Made by a program: the position numbers and the translations under genes
Notes under the pieces: model-generated
The model's input: only the letters and a program-made list of their open reading frames with translations
Databases searched by the model: none
Told to the model about the DNA's origin: nothing
Source: Scatosoma sp900555925
GTDB lineage: Bacteria > Bacillota > Clostridia > Christensenellales > Borkfalkiaceae
Direction of reading: 5' to 3'
Assembly: GCA_959603585.1 (NCBI GenBank)
Contig: CAUGYD010000003.1
Coordinates: 124,001-188,000, forward strand
Length of the DNA stretch: 64,000 nucleotides
Shown here: one piece after another, positions 34,393 to 44,328 of the stretch
Layout: the number at the start of each line of letters is the position of its first letter
Numbering within the stretch: the stretch's first letter is position 1

Positions 34393-37233
34393 TTATTTAT
34401 TTACTGCGCTCAAAGAGAAATCGTCGATGGTAAACACAAAACCATTAGCATTTCCGCCTCCGAAAATCATAACGCAATCCCATGCCGCCGAGGCAGTCAG
34501 TTCAAATTCCACGCTCTTCTGCGTACCGACGGCAGTATCTTCGCCGTTAAACTGCTTATTGACTCCGCTGCCGAGCTGCACATACATTTCACTTCCCGTC
34601 GGATTGGCAATGACCGTATACGTCAACGAAATCTTATAGGTTCCCGACGGATTATAATCCCAAGAATCGCTGCGGATCTGTATCCCGCCATAAGCGCCCT
34701 TGCTCTCCACCAACAACACGTAACCGCTGGAAAGCTCGGACTGATAGCGCGCCTCGTTAGTGAAGCCTATGGCACTGGAATTGTTGATATCCATATAATA
34801 CTTTTTAGACTCATCGTAAACGGGAGCCGTTTGGGAAGGAGCCCCCTCGCTGAGAGTCCCTTCTCCGCGCGTATCTCGCTGAATGAATATATCGTCCAGC
34901 GTAAACGAACATTCCGACGACGCGCCGATAAAGATTGCGGCTCCGTCTGTATCCGCCGTAAGATAGACGGTCTTTCTGCCCGAAGCGCCCTGCGCGGCAT
35001 CAAATTCCACCGTTCGTTCGCCCTCCTTGAAACCGATGAACAGTTTGTTGCCTGCACCGGAAGAAGTCACATGATAGGTAAACGTTACAGCATATTTCTT
35101 TCCGGTCGAAACGGTGTCCTTATGCTTAAATTTCACGCCGCCGCCCGCGGGAGTCGTGACGCTGAGCACATTCCCCGACGAGAGCGTTTCTATTTTCTCC
35201 GAAGCGCCGCCAAAAACGTTTCTTTCGTATAAGGGAATCTCGCTTTCAAACGATTCATAGGCTCCGACCGAGCTCATATCGAGCCATTCGGCTTTGACGT
35301 TATCGAAAATCACCTTTATCGCACCATCGAAACGGACCGTCAGATGATATGCCTTATCGGATTCAGGGGTAGAGACGCGCAGCCTTGCGTTCTTAATTCC
35401 CGTACCCATGTCTTCGACGGCAACAAATTCGCCCGCAGTGCCGTCCTCGGCGGTAAACCCGATTGATATTCCTGCTCCTTCCAAAACGGAATAGGAAAAT
35501 TCTACCGTAAACGACTCTCCCGCCTTCGCCGTCGCTCCCATAAAGGCAATTTCCCCGCTTGAAGAAGATTCTGCGTATACGGAGTTTCCGTCTATGCTTT
35601 TTCCCTTTTCATCCGTGATTTCAAAGGAAGTCCCGCCCGACGCCTCGGGATAAAGTTGACGGTTCAAAACGGATTCGAAATTTTCATCGACCCTCTTGCT
35701 CTGTATATCGAATGTTTCGCCCCGAATTTCGGAAGAATCGGGGGAAATCCGTTCGACGGTCAAATTATCGATGAGAATTTCTACGGGGGAAGCGTCGGGG
35801 AACATCATGAGAAAGGCGTCTTCTGCATTCCCGATTTCGAGAATCCCTTCCGCCTTCTGCCACGTCCCCGCTTCCACATTCGTCGGAATCTGATAGAAGG
35901 AGTCGCCTGCCGATGAGCGGAGCTGCACGTAAAAGGTGTTGGGAATCGTCCTGAAAGCGTAATCGAAGCTGATTCGATAGATTCCGCGGGGCGAGAAAGA
36001 CATTCCCGAAAAATCGGTGCCGAGATAGGTTCCGTCGCTCTTGATTCTCAGGACGTTGGAATCCCTTGCTTCTTCGCGGTAAATATAATTGTCCGTATTG
36101 CCGTGCGGAACAAAGATGAGATTTTTCTTTTCCCCGACATCCGCTTCAAAGTCTTCCGTAAAGGACTCTCCTTCTCCAAGTTCAAATCGGCTCCCGTAAT
36201 CGGGATTGGTCCCGCCGACTGTCTCCGACGCCATATATAATACGGGAACGCCTTCCGCGTTTTCACCGGTCGACGCCATGGGAATGACCTGAAAACCGAT
36301 ATACTTTCCGAGCAGCTCCGCCCCTATCGTCAGTGTCTTACCCGTATTTTCGAGAATCGTCTTATTCATTCCCGAAGCGTTGAGCGCGACAAACCATTGG
36401 ATTCGGGATTCCCCTTCGGGGTCGCCTTCATAATCGGTATATACATAGCTCGCCGTTACCGTACTTCCGACGGCGATTTCGCCGTCGAGCGCAAGCCCCG
36501 ACGCCACAGGACGGGAATCCTCTCTCGTGACCTTGATATTGTCTATCACGAGCTCACCCGCATTGTTTCTCGGCATAATCATAATATAATATCCGCTGTA
36601 CACGCCGAGCGTAAACGTATGCGTGAGCTTCCCTTTTCCCGCCGTCGCGCCGAACGTAGCGAAAATATCGCTCGCCGCGCCCGCGGTGGAGTCGCGGAAT
36701 TGAAAGAAAAAGTCATCGGACGGCGTAATGACGTTATAATCCATTTCTATCGTATACGTCCCGCCTGCGACGAATTTAGTACCCGTCAGGCGAATCCCCG
36801 CATAATTGCCGTCCGTCTCTATCCGCAACGATTTTCCTTCTATGGCATCTTCTCCTTCGATTACCTCAAAACGGGCTCCGTCGCTGACTGCGGAAAGCCT
36901 GGAAGTAAAATAATTTCCGTCGAAGGTTTCCGTAAAGCTCTCCCCTGCTTCTATCGCCCTTTGTTTTTCCACAAGTTGTTGCCATTCCTCATCTTCCGGA
37001 AAACGCGGGACTTCCGGCTTGTCGCCCCGCGACGCGGACGCATGTTCGTCGTCGATGAGCTCGCTCAATTCGGGCGGCTGAGGGACGGGGTCAGGTTCCG
37101 GCTCCACCCAAGAAGAGTTTGAGGACGAACTTTCCGCGCTGTCAGACCCGTCGCCTTTCGCGCCGCAAGCGGCCGAAAAGAGCAGCGTCCCGCACAGCAA
37201 AAGAGCGCCGAATTTTTTGAAAAGTTCCTTCAT
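34393..37233 (-). CDS. Multi-module carbohydrate-binding lipoprotein
   Basis: The 946-residue protein has a lipoprotein signal (SAACGAKG), a Ser/Glu/Pro linker, then repeated jelly-roll modules of about 140-150 residues. These resemble the CBM4/9 or CBM-like fold: each starts near 'GESFTE(T/D)F', contains 'Y.G...G' strands and ends '(V/L)IDN(I/L)(K/T)V'. At least four copies are seen (about residues 98-245, 350-500, 510-655 and 665-790), with an Ig-like spacer (about 250-340) and a terminal module. No catalytic motif is visible. It overlaps the beta-helix gene by four bases (ATGA) and is the last gene of block A. It probably holds a glycan at the surface for the neighbouring enzyme and importer (inference). 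Confidence 0.75.
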   Translation of the reverse strand: MKELFKKFGALLLCGTLLFSAACGAKGDGSDSAESSSSNSSWVEPEPDPVPQPPELSELIDDEHASASRGDKPEVPRFPEDEEWQQLVEKQRAIEAGESFTETFDGNYFTSRLSAVSDGARFEVIEGEDAIEGKSLRIETDGNYAGIRLTGTKFVAGGTYTIEMDYNVITPSDDFFFQFRDSTAGAASDIFATFGATAGKGKLTHTFTLGVYSGYYIMIMPRNNAGELVIDNIKVTREDSRPVASGLALDGEIAVGSTVTASYVYTDYEGDPEGESRIQWFVALNASGMNKTILENTGKTLTIGAELLGKYIGFQVIPMASTGENAEGVPVLYMASETVGGTNPDYGSRFELGEGESFTEDFEADVGEKKNLIFVPHGNTDNYIYREEARDSNVLRIKSDGTYLGTDFSGMSFSPRGIYRISFDYAFRTIPNTFYVQLRSSAGDSFYQIPTNVEAGTWQKAEGILEIGNAEDAFLMMFPDASPVEILIDNLTVERISPDSSEIRGETFDIQSKRVDENFESVLNRQLYPEASGGTSFEITDEKGKSIDGNSVYAESSSSGEIAFMGATAKAGESFTVEFSYSVLEGAGISIGFTAEDGTAGEFVAVEDMGTGIKNARLRVSTPESDKAYHLTVRFDGAIKVIFDNVKAEWLDMSSVGAYESFESEIPLYERNVFGGASEKIETLSSGNVLSVTTPAGGGVKFKHKDTVSTGKKYAVTFTYHVTSSGAGNKLFIGFKEGERTVEFDAAQGASGRKTVYLTADTDGAAIFIGASSECSFTLDDIFIQRDTRGEGTLSEGAPSQTAPVYDESKKYYMDINNSSAIGFTNEARYQSELSSGYVLLVESKGAYGGIQIRSDSWDYNPSGTYKISLTYTVIANPTGSEMYVQLGSGVNKQFNGEDTAVGTQKSVEFELTASAAWDCVMIFGGGNANGFVFTIDDFSLSAVNK

Positions 37234-39875
37234 GACTGTTCACCTCCCGCGATAAATTTAATCTTGGGCATGCGCTTGGGTATATATTTATTGAGCTCCA
37301 CCGGCGCATCTACATTGGAAATCTGAATGAGGGACGCCCCGTCCGCGTCGCTGTCGGCAAAGCGGATGGCGAGGCTGATTGCCTCTCCGTTTTCAATCTT
37401 CGCCAAAATATCGGGCACTACCGTAAACGGAATAAACACTTCTCCGCAATAACCTTTATTGTCCTCCTTTACCCAAAAGCTCATTAAAATTTCTTCTTTT
37501 TTGTCCAAAATTTCAACGCTCGTTCTCGCCGCAACTACCTGACAGCCGCCGCAGGAATCGTCGCCCATAAACAACTGCATGCAGGTCGGATCTTCTACTT
37601 TGAGACCGGAAAGGTTTTTGGAGGAGTCGGTATTCTGCGTCATGAAAATTTCCACGCCGTCCCCGTTCCAATAGCTGTTGGGAACCCAAGAAAGATGGTC
37701 GTCGAATACGTCGTAAGCAATGTAAATTCCCGTTTCGTCCCAAGCAAATTTGACGGAATTGATTTTAATGTCCTCATCGTTGAGCTCTACCTCTTCCTGC
37801 TCGTTGTTGGACGCGCCCACCATTTCGATCGGCGTCCCTTTATCCGCCCAATCGGAAAGAGATTTATCTCCGACCGTTATACTGCCGGCACCGACCTTTT
37901 CTACCTCCGTCGTCGTGACGTCCGCAGTAACGATAAAATCTTCCGCGGAAAGTCCTTCATTATCACTGACGGTCAGAACGTTTTCCTCGCAGTCTTCCGC
38001 GATTCCGGGATTGAAATCGGTGGAAGCGGAAAGCAATTCGTTTTTGGAAATGGTCACTGAACGCACCTTTCTCATGATGACGCCCGTTTTGTTCTGAACC
38101 AATCCGACATTGGAGATTACGTTATGCGTAAAGGAGCTTGCCTCCACGCCGCAATACATTACCCCCGCGCAGCCGGTGTTGGCGATGAGGTTATTCTCCA
38201 CGGAAATGTTTTTCATGATTCCCGTTTCCCCCTCCGCGCCGTCCGGTCCGTAGCAGTAAGCTGTAATCGCCGCCCGCGCACCGCCGCTCAAATTCGTGGA
38301 AATAAATTTATTGTTTCGAATGATTAGGTCGGACGTGGGCATCGCTTCATACCATTCGGACGTATCGGATGTGAGCAGAATCCCCGCGTCCGTGAGGTTG
38401 GCAAACAAGTTGTGCTCGACGGTACCCCCCGCAGCGGTCTGAATGAGGATTCCCCGACAGCGTTTATTCCGCACGATGTTGTTGGAAAACGTTACTTTCG
38501 CCGCATGGGATTTATTGACGACCATATCCCCGACAGCCGCTTCCGCGGGCAGAGCCTCGGAAAAGGTGACGTCGAACCCGCCGTCCGAAGTGCTCGGCGC
38601 CACTTCTTCGACCGTGAGGACACATTTTTCCGTCAGCGTTTCCCGATTGACGATTGCGAGTGTATCCCCTTTCGACGGAGAGAAATTATAGTCGCGTTCG
38701 TTGACGATATGTATCGTCCTTCTTTCGTTGGAAATTTCTTTAAGCGTCGAATAAAAACCGTGAACATTGAGCGCGTCGTCCCCGCAGTTTTCAAAAAGGC
38801 TGTTCGTGACGATTACTTCACCCGCCGTTTCCATCAGATGAATCCCGTCCGCCGTGACGGACATGAGTCGGTCCGTTTCCGGTTTGAGCATTACGTTAAA
38901 ATCGTTGAAATACAGATTGGTGTTTTCCCGCCCCATAAAGGCCATACCGGGCGAGCTGTAAACGTTGACGTGCTCGAAATAAGCATTTTTACAGCGTTCC
39001 GCCGTAAGGGCGTCATAGGAATAAATCTGATGTCGCAAAATGACCGTCGTCCCCGCGGGGGAGGCTTTATAGGATTGTGAAAAACGGATTTCCAAAGTTT
39101 GCTCGCCGAGATAACGCACATATTCGACCGTATAATAGATGTCGTTGCCGCCCGAAAGGGGTGCGGAAGTCCTCGTATTGTACTCCAAAAGCCCCATGAT
39201 CTGCGTCGATTCGTCTACGGGATAACCCTCGTCCACCTTAATTTTGAACGTTCGGCCGTCCGTTTCCAAAATCGTCCCCATCGAGAAGGGCACTCGTCCC
39301 CAATCGATATTGATTCCCGTCATGCGGAAATTCTCTAAGTCCACTAAGTGAAAGGGTTTGAACATGCCATGGAAATACAAATTCGTATTATCCCCGCGCA
39401 ACGTCAAATTATCGATCCCCTCGATGACGACGGCATAATCGGGATGTTTTGCGCTCATGCCCTCAATAAAGTCAAAGTCACCCGCGGGAAGCTCCAAAAT
39501 GACGGGCGCGCCGTTCTCCGCGCGGGCCGCTTCCAGCGCTTTTCCGAAAGCGTCGGTGTCGTCCTTCCTATCCGCCCCGTTCGCGCCGTAATCCTCCACT
39601 CTGATAATTTTTGCATTCTCGTCAGGGGCATATCGGCTCTCGTCCGATTCAAAAGCCTCTCCGTCTATTCCCACAATCCAAGGATTGCTCAAACCCGGGT
39701 CGGATAATGTCGTCTCGTTGTCCATATCCAACGCATAAGCCTGCGCAACTAACTCGTCGATATTCACGCCGTCCTGTCCTCCCATTCCGTTGCGGAGAAG
39801 AGGGCCGCTCGTCGCCGCAACCAATAAAACGCTCAAAGCACACACGCATGTCTTTTTCAAAGTTTTCGTCTTCAT
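37230..39875 (-). CDS. Secreted right-handed beta-helix protein, GH110-like alpha-galactosidase candidate
   Basis: The 881-residue protein has a signal peptide (no lipobox). A parallel beta-helix follows, beginning IIRVEDYGANGADRKDDTDAF, the pectate-lyase/GH28-type start. The segment TADGIHLMETAGEVIVTNSL, then FENCGDDALNVHGFY, carries Asp343, Asp366 and Asp367. That arrangement fits my recollection of the carboxylate triad in GH110 alpha-1,3-galactosidases. A C-terminal CBM9-like domain (from about residue 700: VKFAWDETGIYIAYDVFDDHL) probably binds sugar. With a GH4 alpha-galactosidase in the same operon, action on terminal alpha-galactose is plausible. Other beta-helix activities cannot be excluded. 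Confidence 0.68.
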   Translation of the reverse strand: MKTKTLKKTCVCALSVLLVAATSGPLLRNGMGGQDGVNIDELVAQAYALDMDNETTLSDPGLSNPWIVGIDGEAFESDESRYAPDENAKIIRVEDYGANGADRKDDTDAFGKALEAARAENGAPVILELPAGDFDFIEGMSAKHPDYAVVIEGIDNLTLRGDNTNLYFHGMFKPFHLVDLENFRMTGINIDWGRVPFSMGTILETDGRTFKIKVDEGYPVDESTQIMGLLEYNTRTSAPLSGGNDIYYTVEYVRYLGEQTLEIRFSQSYKASPAGTTVILRHQIYSYDALTAERCKNAYFEHVNVYSSPGMAFMGRENTNLYFNDFNVMLKPETDRLMSVTADGIHLMETAGEVIVTNSLFENCGDDALNVHGFYSTLKEISNERRTIHIVNERDYNFSPSKGDTLAIVNRETLTEKCVLTVEEVAPSTSDGGFDVTFSEALPAEAAVGDMVVNKSHAAKVTFSNNIVRNKRCRGILIQTAAGGTVEHNLFANLTDAGILLTSDTSEWYEAMPTSDLIIRNNKFISTNLSGGARAAITAYCYGPDGAEGETGIMKNISVENNLIANTGCAGVMYCGVEASSFTHNVISNVGLVQNKTGVIMRKVRSVTISKNELLSASTDFNPGIAEDCEENVLTVSDNEGLSAEDFIVTADVTTTEVEKVGAGSITVGDKSLSDWADKGTPIEMVGASNNEQEEVELNDEDIKINSVKFAWDETGIYIAYDVFDDHLSWVPNSYWNGDGVEIFMTQNTDSSKNLSGLKVEDPTCMQLFMGDDSCGGCQVVAARTSVEILDKKEEILMSFWVKEDNKGYCGEVFIPFTVVPDILAKIENGEAISLAIRFADSDADGASLIQISNVDAPVELNKYIPKRMPKIKFIAGGEQS

Positions 39876-39886
39876 TGCCTCTCCCC

Positions 39887-41476
39887 TTATTCCGCCATAT
39901 AGCGATCGTATGCGTTTTGGTAAATCTCTACATACCGATCCACCCGCGCAGCCTTCAAGTCCGCAACAAACGCATCGAAATCGGCGCGCGTCAAATCTTT
40001 CTTCGCTATCAGGCGCGTCTCTTGCGATTCTACCAAATTATTCAAATCGATTTGCAGTGTAGACAACTCTATCGATTCCTCCGAAGTAAACGTAACGGAA
40101 GGATAGGGAACTTTCAAATAGTCCATGTATCCCGCCTCCTCCACCGCCTGATTGATATTCTTCACCTGAGGAGTACTGTCTTTCAGGACAAAATCTCCAT
40201 TCCAATAAGGAATCGTCCCCAATCCGACGTTCGGAGTAATCGTGCCGCGATATTCCTCAATGTCCATTCCGTCGGGTACGTTGAAGGTCCAACTCGTGTG
40301 CGCCTCGTCGTCCCAAGTCCAATCCGCCCCCTCTTTTCCGAACGATTCCAGCTCAGAGCCGAGCTCGGTATAGAAGAAGTCCATCCAACGTACAATTTCC
40401 CGCTGATACGGAGAAGTCGACCGAATGACAATCGTATCGGGAGAGATGTCATTTCCAAACCCCAGCCACATCTGTTTTTGGTTGATGTCGCTCGTGAGCG
40501 CGGGGACTCCCGTATACTGTGAATCGAGGTTATTGCCGACAATCAGGTATGCGGCGCCGCCGTCAAAACAGCCGACGATACCCTGACTGCCCTTTTGCGC
40601 CAAGTCTTTGTCCTCGCTCATGCTGAACACGTCGTTATCCAACAGGCCCTCTCTGTATAATTTATTGGCGAATTGCAGATATTCCCAATAATTCTCCGTA
40701 GTAGGGACGAACACAACCTTTCCGTCGTCGCCCACCTCGATACCCGTCGAAACGTACCCAAAGGCACTCATCAAGAAATTGCGAGTCTGATTGAGGCCCA
40801 CCGAAGAGAGCGGAATTTCGTCTTGGAAGCCGTTGCCGTTCGGATCCTGTGTCTTGAAAGCCTTCAAAACATCATAAAATTCGTCTATCGTCGAGGGCAT
40901 TTCCAACCCCAGAGTATCCAGCCATTCCCGATTGATAAACTGTTTGAACGTGAGATCGCGGGGCACCGTATTAATGGAGGCGAACGAGTAAATTTTTCCG
41001 TCGCCGAGCGTCGTACGCTTTTCAATTTCGGGATTTGCGTCCATCAATTTTTTGTAGTTTGGAGCGTATTCCTCGATTAAGTCTCCGATTGGCTGAATCA
41101 TGCCATGGGAAGCGTAGGTGGTCTGTTCCTCCAGCGTATTCCAGAAAAGGAACGCATCGATGGATTCATCCTCCCAGCTTGTCGAACGGAGCTCCTGATA
41201 GCTTTCGGTGTTCGCCTCTACAAACTCGACGTGAATATTGGTAATCTCCTCCATTTCCTTGAACAGGCGCATATCCTTGTAAGCGGAATGGAGTGCATGT
41301 CTCGGAACAAACATTTTAATAGTGACTTTTTCTTTGACAATTTGCGGATTTGACGTATCCGCGATAAAATTGTCGGGATCGTAATCGCCTCGCCCGTCTC
41401 CGCCGCAAGCGGCGAAGCTCGAACAGGCCATGGTGGCACAGAGCAGAAGCCCCAACAGTTTTGTGAGTTTTTTCAA
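39887..41476 (-). CDS. Lpl-type extracellular solute-binding lipoprotein
   Basis: The 529-residue protein has a lipoprotein signal (SFAACGGDG), then a family 1 solute-binding fold with VTIKMFVPRH, EMEEITNIHVEFVE and IGDLIEEYAPNYKKLMDANPE. It resembles the LplA/YtcQ binding proteins that serve oligosaccharide importers with LplB/LplC-type permeases. It follows the LplC-like gene by 42 bases and precedes the beta-helix gene by 11. It captures the sugar outside the membrane for the block A importer. Confidence 0.9.
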   Translation of the reverse strand: MKKLTKLLGLLLCATMACSSFAACGGDGRGDYDPDNFIADTSNPQIVKEKVTIKMFVPRHALHSAYKDMRLFKEMEEITNIHVEFVEANTESYQELRSTSWEDESIDAFLFWNTLEEQTTYASHGMIQPIGDLIEEYAPNYKKLMDANPEIEKRTTLGDGKIYSFASINTVPRDLTFKQFINREWLDTLGLEMPSTIDEFYDVLKAFKTQDPNGNGFQDEIPLSSVGLNQTRNFLMSAFGYVSTGIEVGDDGKVVFVPTTENYWEYLQFANKLYREGLLDNDVFSMSEDKDLAQKGSQGIVGCFDGGAAYLIVGNNLDSQYTGVPALTSDINQKQMWLGFGNDISPDTIVIRSTSPYQREIVRWMDFFYTELGSELESFGKEGADWTWDDEAHTSWTFNVPDGMDIEEYRGTITPNVGLGTIPYWNGDFVLKDSTPQVKNINQAVEEAGYMDYLKVPYPSVTFTSEESIELSTLQIDLNNLVESQETRLIAKKDLTRADFDAFVADLKAARVDRYVEIYQNAYDRYMAE

Positions 41477-41518
41477 GGTTTTTACCTCCTTACCTTAATT
41501 TTTTCTATGCTTTTGAAA

Positions 41519-42505
41519 TCAGCCCTTTACGCTGCCGATCATGACGCCCTTGATAAAATATCTCTGTAAAAACGGATAGATAAATAAGATAGGCAGGGTT
41601 GAAACGACTATTGTCGTATATTTAATCGCTTCGGACATGTACGCCTGTTCAATGAGGCTGCCGCCTCCCCCGCCCGCCATGGACGAATCGGATTTGATGA
41701 GCACTTCTCTCAAAACCATTTGAAGCGGCCATTTATTTTGGTCGGGGAGATACAACAGAGCATTGAAATAGGAATTCCAATACGCCACTGCGTAAAACAG
41801 AATCATGACCGCAACAATCGGCATGGACAAAGGCAGGACGATCGTAAAAAAGATCCGAAAATCATTCGCGCCGTCTACCTTCGCCGCCTCTTGAATTTCC
41901 CATGCGATGGAAGAGGACATGTATGTTCGCACGACAATGACGTTCCATACGCTCAACGCGCCCGGGAGAATAAAGCCGAAAATATTATTCATGAGCCCCA
42001 GGGATTTGACGATTAAGAAAGTGGGAATCATGCCGCCGTTGAAAAACATCGTAATCATGAAAATCGTCATCAGGACGCCGCGAGGACGAAAATCTTTTCT
42101 CGAAAGAACGTAGCCCGCGGGAATGGTCAATGCACAGCTAATCAGTGTTCCCAAAACGACGTAGATAATCGTGTTCATGTATCCCCGCCAAATCATCGGT
42201 GCTTTGAGCACCTTTGCATAAGAGCTAAAATCAATGGCGGTGGGAAAAAGAAATACTCTCCCCATATATACGTCCTCGGGCGGAGAAATCGAGCAGGACA
42301 ACACATAGATTAACGGATAAATCGTAAGTAATGTCCAAACGGCGAGTATCGAATACACAATTCCTTCAAAAATGCGGTCCTGTCTGGAAATTTTATGTTT
42401 CTTTCGCCCGAATCGTCTCTTTTTCTCTGTCCGAACTTCTTCCGAAGCGATGTGTTGATTCGGAGTTTCCGAGGTTTGGATTTTTTGTCTTTCGGTTTTT
42501 GTCAT
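41519..42505 (-). CDS. Carbohydrate ABC transporter permease (LplC/YtcP-like)
   Basis: This inner-membrane permease of the CUT1 type has about 328 residues. A charged N-terminus of about 45 residues precedes six membrane segments. The EAA loop, EAAKVDGANDFRIFF, couples to the shared ATPase. The C-terminus FIKGVMIGSVKG is typical. The start at 42505 is preferred for the AGGTGG site; an ATG five codons earlier overlaps the previous gene's stop. It pairs with the preceding permease. Confidence 0.92.
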   Translation of the reverse strand: MTKTERQKIQTSETPNQHIASEEVRTEKKRRFGRKKHKISRQDRIFEGIVYSILAVWTLLTIYPLIYVLSCSISPPEDVYMGRVFLFPTAIDFSSYAKVLKAPMIWRGYMNTIIYVVLGTLISCALTIPAGYVLSRKDFRPRGVLMTIFMITMFFNGGMIPTFLIVKSLGLMNNIFGFILPGALSVWNVIVVRTYMSSSIAWEIQEAAKVDGANDFRIFFTIVLPLSMPIVAVMILFYAVAYWNSYFNALLYLPDQNKWPLQMVLREVLIKSDSSMAGGGGGSLIEQAYMSEAIKYTTIVVSTLPILFIYPFLQRYFIKGVMIGSVKG

Positions 42506-42513
42506 GGGCCACC

Positions 42514-43449
42514 TCACCATAAAGATTCTTTTCCAAGAAGTTTTGCCACAAAATTCGCAAGCAACAAAAGCACAATATTGATTGCGGAATTGAACAGTCC
42601 GACTGCGGAACCGAACCCGTAGTTTTTATATCCCGTCGCAGCAATCGATACTTTATACGCATAAGTCGCAATAATCTCCGACTCGGTCAAATTGGAAGAA
42701 GTCTGCATGAGATACGCCTTCTCAAATCCCACATTCATGATTCCGCCCATCGCCATAATAAAGAGAATAATCGCCGTGGGAAGAATAGCGGGCAGATTGA
42801 TGTGCCAAATTCTCTTGAAGCGTCCCGCCCCGTCTATCGTCGCGGCCTCATGAAGTGAAGGATCCACCGTCGAAAGCGTGGCGACATAAATGATCGCCCA
42901 CCAGCCGCAGCCCTGCCACAGTCCCGAAAAAATATAGATAAAATTGAAGGCCGACGGTTCGTACATCCAAGCCTTCGGCGCTATCCCGAAGAGTCCGAAA
43001 AACTTATTGATGACGCCGTAATCGGCGTTTGTAAAGGTAAAGCACATTCCTACCGTCACGATGACGGAAACAAAATAGGGAGCATAGGAAATCGTCTGTA
43101 CCGCCTTTTTGTACCAAGAATGGCGCACTTCGTTGATGAGCAGCGCCAACACAATAGGAAAAATTGTATTTACGGGCAAAGAATACAGACTGAGCTCCAA
43201 CGTATTCACGAGCATGATATCAAACCAATAAGAATTGAACAATGCCTTAAAATTTGCCCAGCCTGCCCACTGACTGCCAAACACGCCCAGGACGGGATTG
43301 TAATTCTGAAAAGCAACCACCACGCCGTACATCGGCAGATAACAAAAAAGGACGAGAAAGACGAGCGCCGGCAGAATGAGAAGATAGAGCTGCCATTGCC
43401 TCAGTCCGAGCTTATTGACCAGCTTTCTTTTCCAAAGAGCTTTCTCCAT
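42514..43449 (-). CDS. Carbohydrate ABC transporter permease (LplB-like)
   Basis: This 311-residue CUT1 permease has six membrane segments and the EAA loop HEAATIDGAGRFKRIW. The first residues (WQLYLLILPALVFLVLFCYLPMYG) are typical of LplB. The start has GGAGG five bases upstream and lies inside the end of the nucleoside hydrolase gene, an overlap of 38 bases, which suggests tight coupling. Confidence 0.92.
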   Translation of the reverse strand: MEKALWKRKLVNKLGLRQWQLYLLILPALVFLVLFCYLPMYGVVVAFQNYNPVLGVFGSQWAGWANFKALFNSYWFDIMLVNTLELSLYSLPVNTIFPIVLALLINEVRHSWYKKAVQTISYAPYFVSVIVTVGMCFTFTNADYGVINKFFGLFGIAPKAWMYEPSAFNFIYIFSGLWQGCGWWAIIYVATLSTVDPSLHEAATIDGAGRFKRIWHINLPAILPTAIILFIMAMGGIMNVGFEKAYLMQTSSNLTESEIIATYAYKVSIAATGYKNYGFGSAVGLFNSAINIVLLLLANFVAKLLGKESLW

Positions 43450-44323
43450 AAATACCTCCCGATAAAATGGTTATCAGATATTCGTCAAACACTTCTCTGC
43501 CTTCATAATTCAAAAGGCAAAAAGCCTCACGGCCCTCCCGCGATTCTACCGTTCTTCCCTCGTCCGTCACCGAAATTTTTAATTTTTCGCCTTCAAAGTG
43601 TTCGGGAAAACGCAGATAATAAACGGGGAGAAGGTCGTATAGAATTCCTGAACTCGTCTCGACCGGATATTTTATCGCACCGCCAACGTAGTCCCGATGC
43701 CAAATTTCATAATTTTCTATCACGGCACGTGCCAGCGGCGCTGCCGATTGACGAATCTTTTGAAAGTCCGCTCCGTCGACGATGTAATCTCTGCAAACAT
43801 CCAGCGGAACGAGGGTTATTTTCGCACCGCTCGCGAGTACATTCCGAAACGCTTCGGGATCAAGGGCGGCGTTACATTCCGCGGCGGGCTCCGATTGATT
43901 GATATATCCTTTCCGAATCGCTCCGAGCATGGCGACGATATTCAGGTGCGGGAAAAGGTCGGGATACCTTTTTGCAAGCTGCGCCAAATTGGTCATGGGG
44001 CCCAAAGCAACTATCGTGCTTCCCCTCTCTGCCGCATCAATAAATTCCTTTTCAAAATTCGTCGGATATTCCGTTTCTTTTCCGACCCAAGCGGCCTGCG
44101 CACTGCATTGCACCGCCGAGCCCTTTCCCGCCACTACGGGAATCCTTTTTCCTGCCGCTGCCGCGAGTTTATCCACCAGCGCACATTTATATTGTACATC
44201 CTCGCATACGGTCATCACGAGTTTCACGTCGAAAATCGGATCGCCGAACATCGTCGCCAGCGCCCAAGTATCGTCTATATCCGAACCGATGTCGGTATCG
44301 ATAATCAGAGGTAACTTTTTCAT
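43412..44323 (-). CDS. Inosine/uridine-preferring nucleoside hydrolase family protein
   Basis: The 303-residue cytosolic protein has the Ca-binding N-terminal motif DTDIGSDIDDTWAL (residues 8-21), ALGPMTNLA and NAALDPEAF. The family cleaves N-glycosidic bonds of nucleosides to ribose and base. The late active-site His is not obvious, so the substrate may differ. The start at 44323 comes five bases after the GH4 stop, without a strong ribosome-binding site, so translation is probably coupled. Its place in an alpha-galactoside operon is unusual and hints at an N-glycosidic substrate. Confidence 0.87.
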   Translation of the reverse strand: MKKLPLIIDTDIGSDIDDTWALATMFGDPIFDVKLVMTVCEDVQYKCALVDKLAAAAGKRIPVVAGKGSAVQCSAQAAWVGKETEYPTNFEKEFIDAAERGSTIVALGPMTNLAQLAKRYPDLFPHLNIVAMLGAIRKGYINQSEPAAECNAALDPEAFRNVLASGAKITLVPLDVCRDYIVDGADFQKIRQSAAPLARAVIENYEIWHRDYVGGAIKYPVETSSGILYDLLPVYYLRFPEHFEGEKLKISVTDEGRTVESREGREAFCLLNYEGREVFDEYLITILSGGIYGESSLEKKAGQ

Positions 44324-44328
44324 AATTT

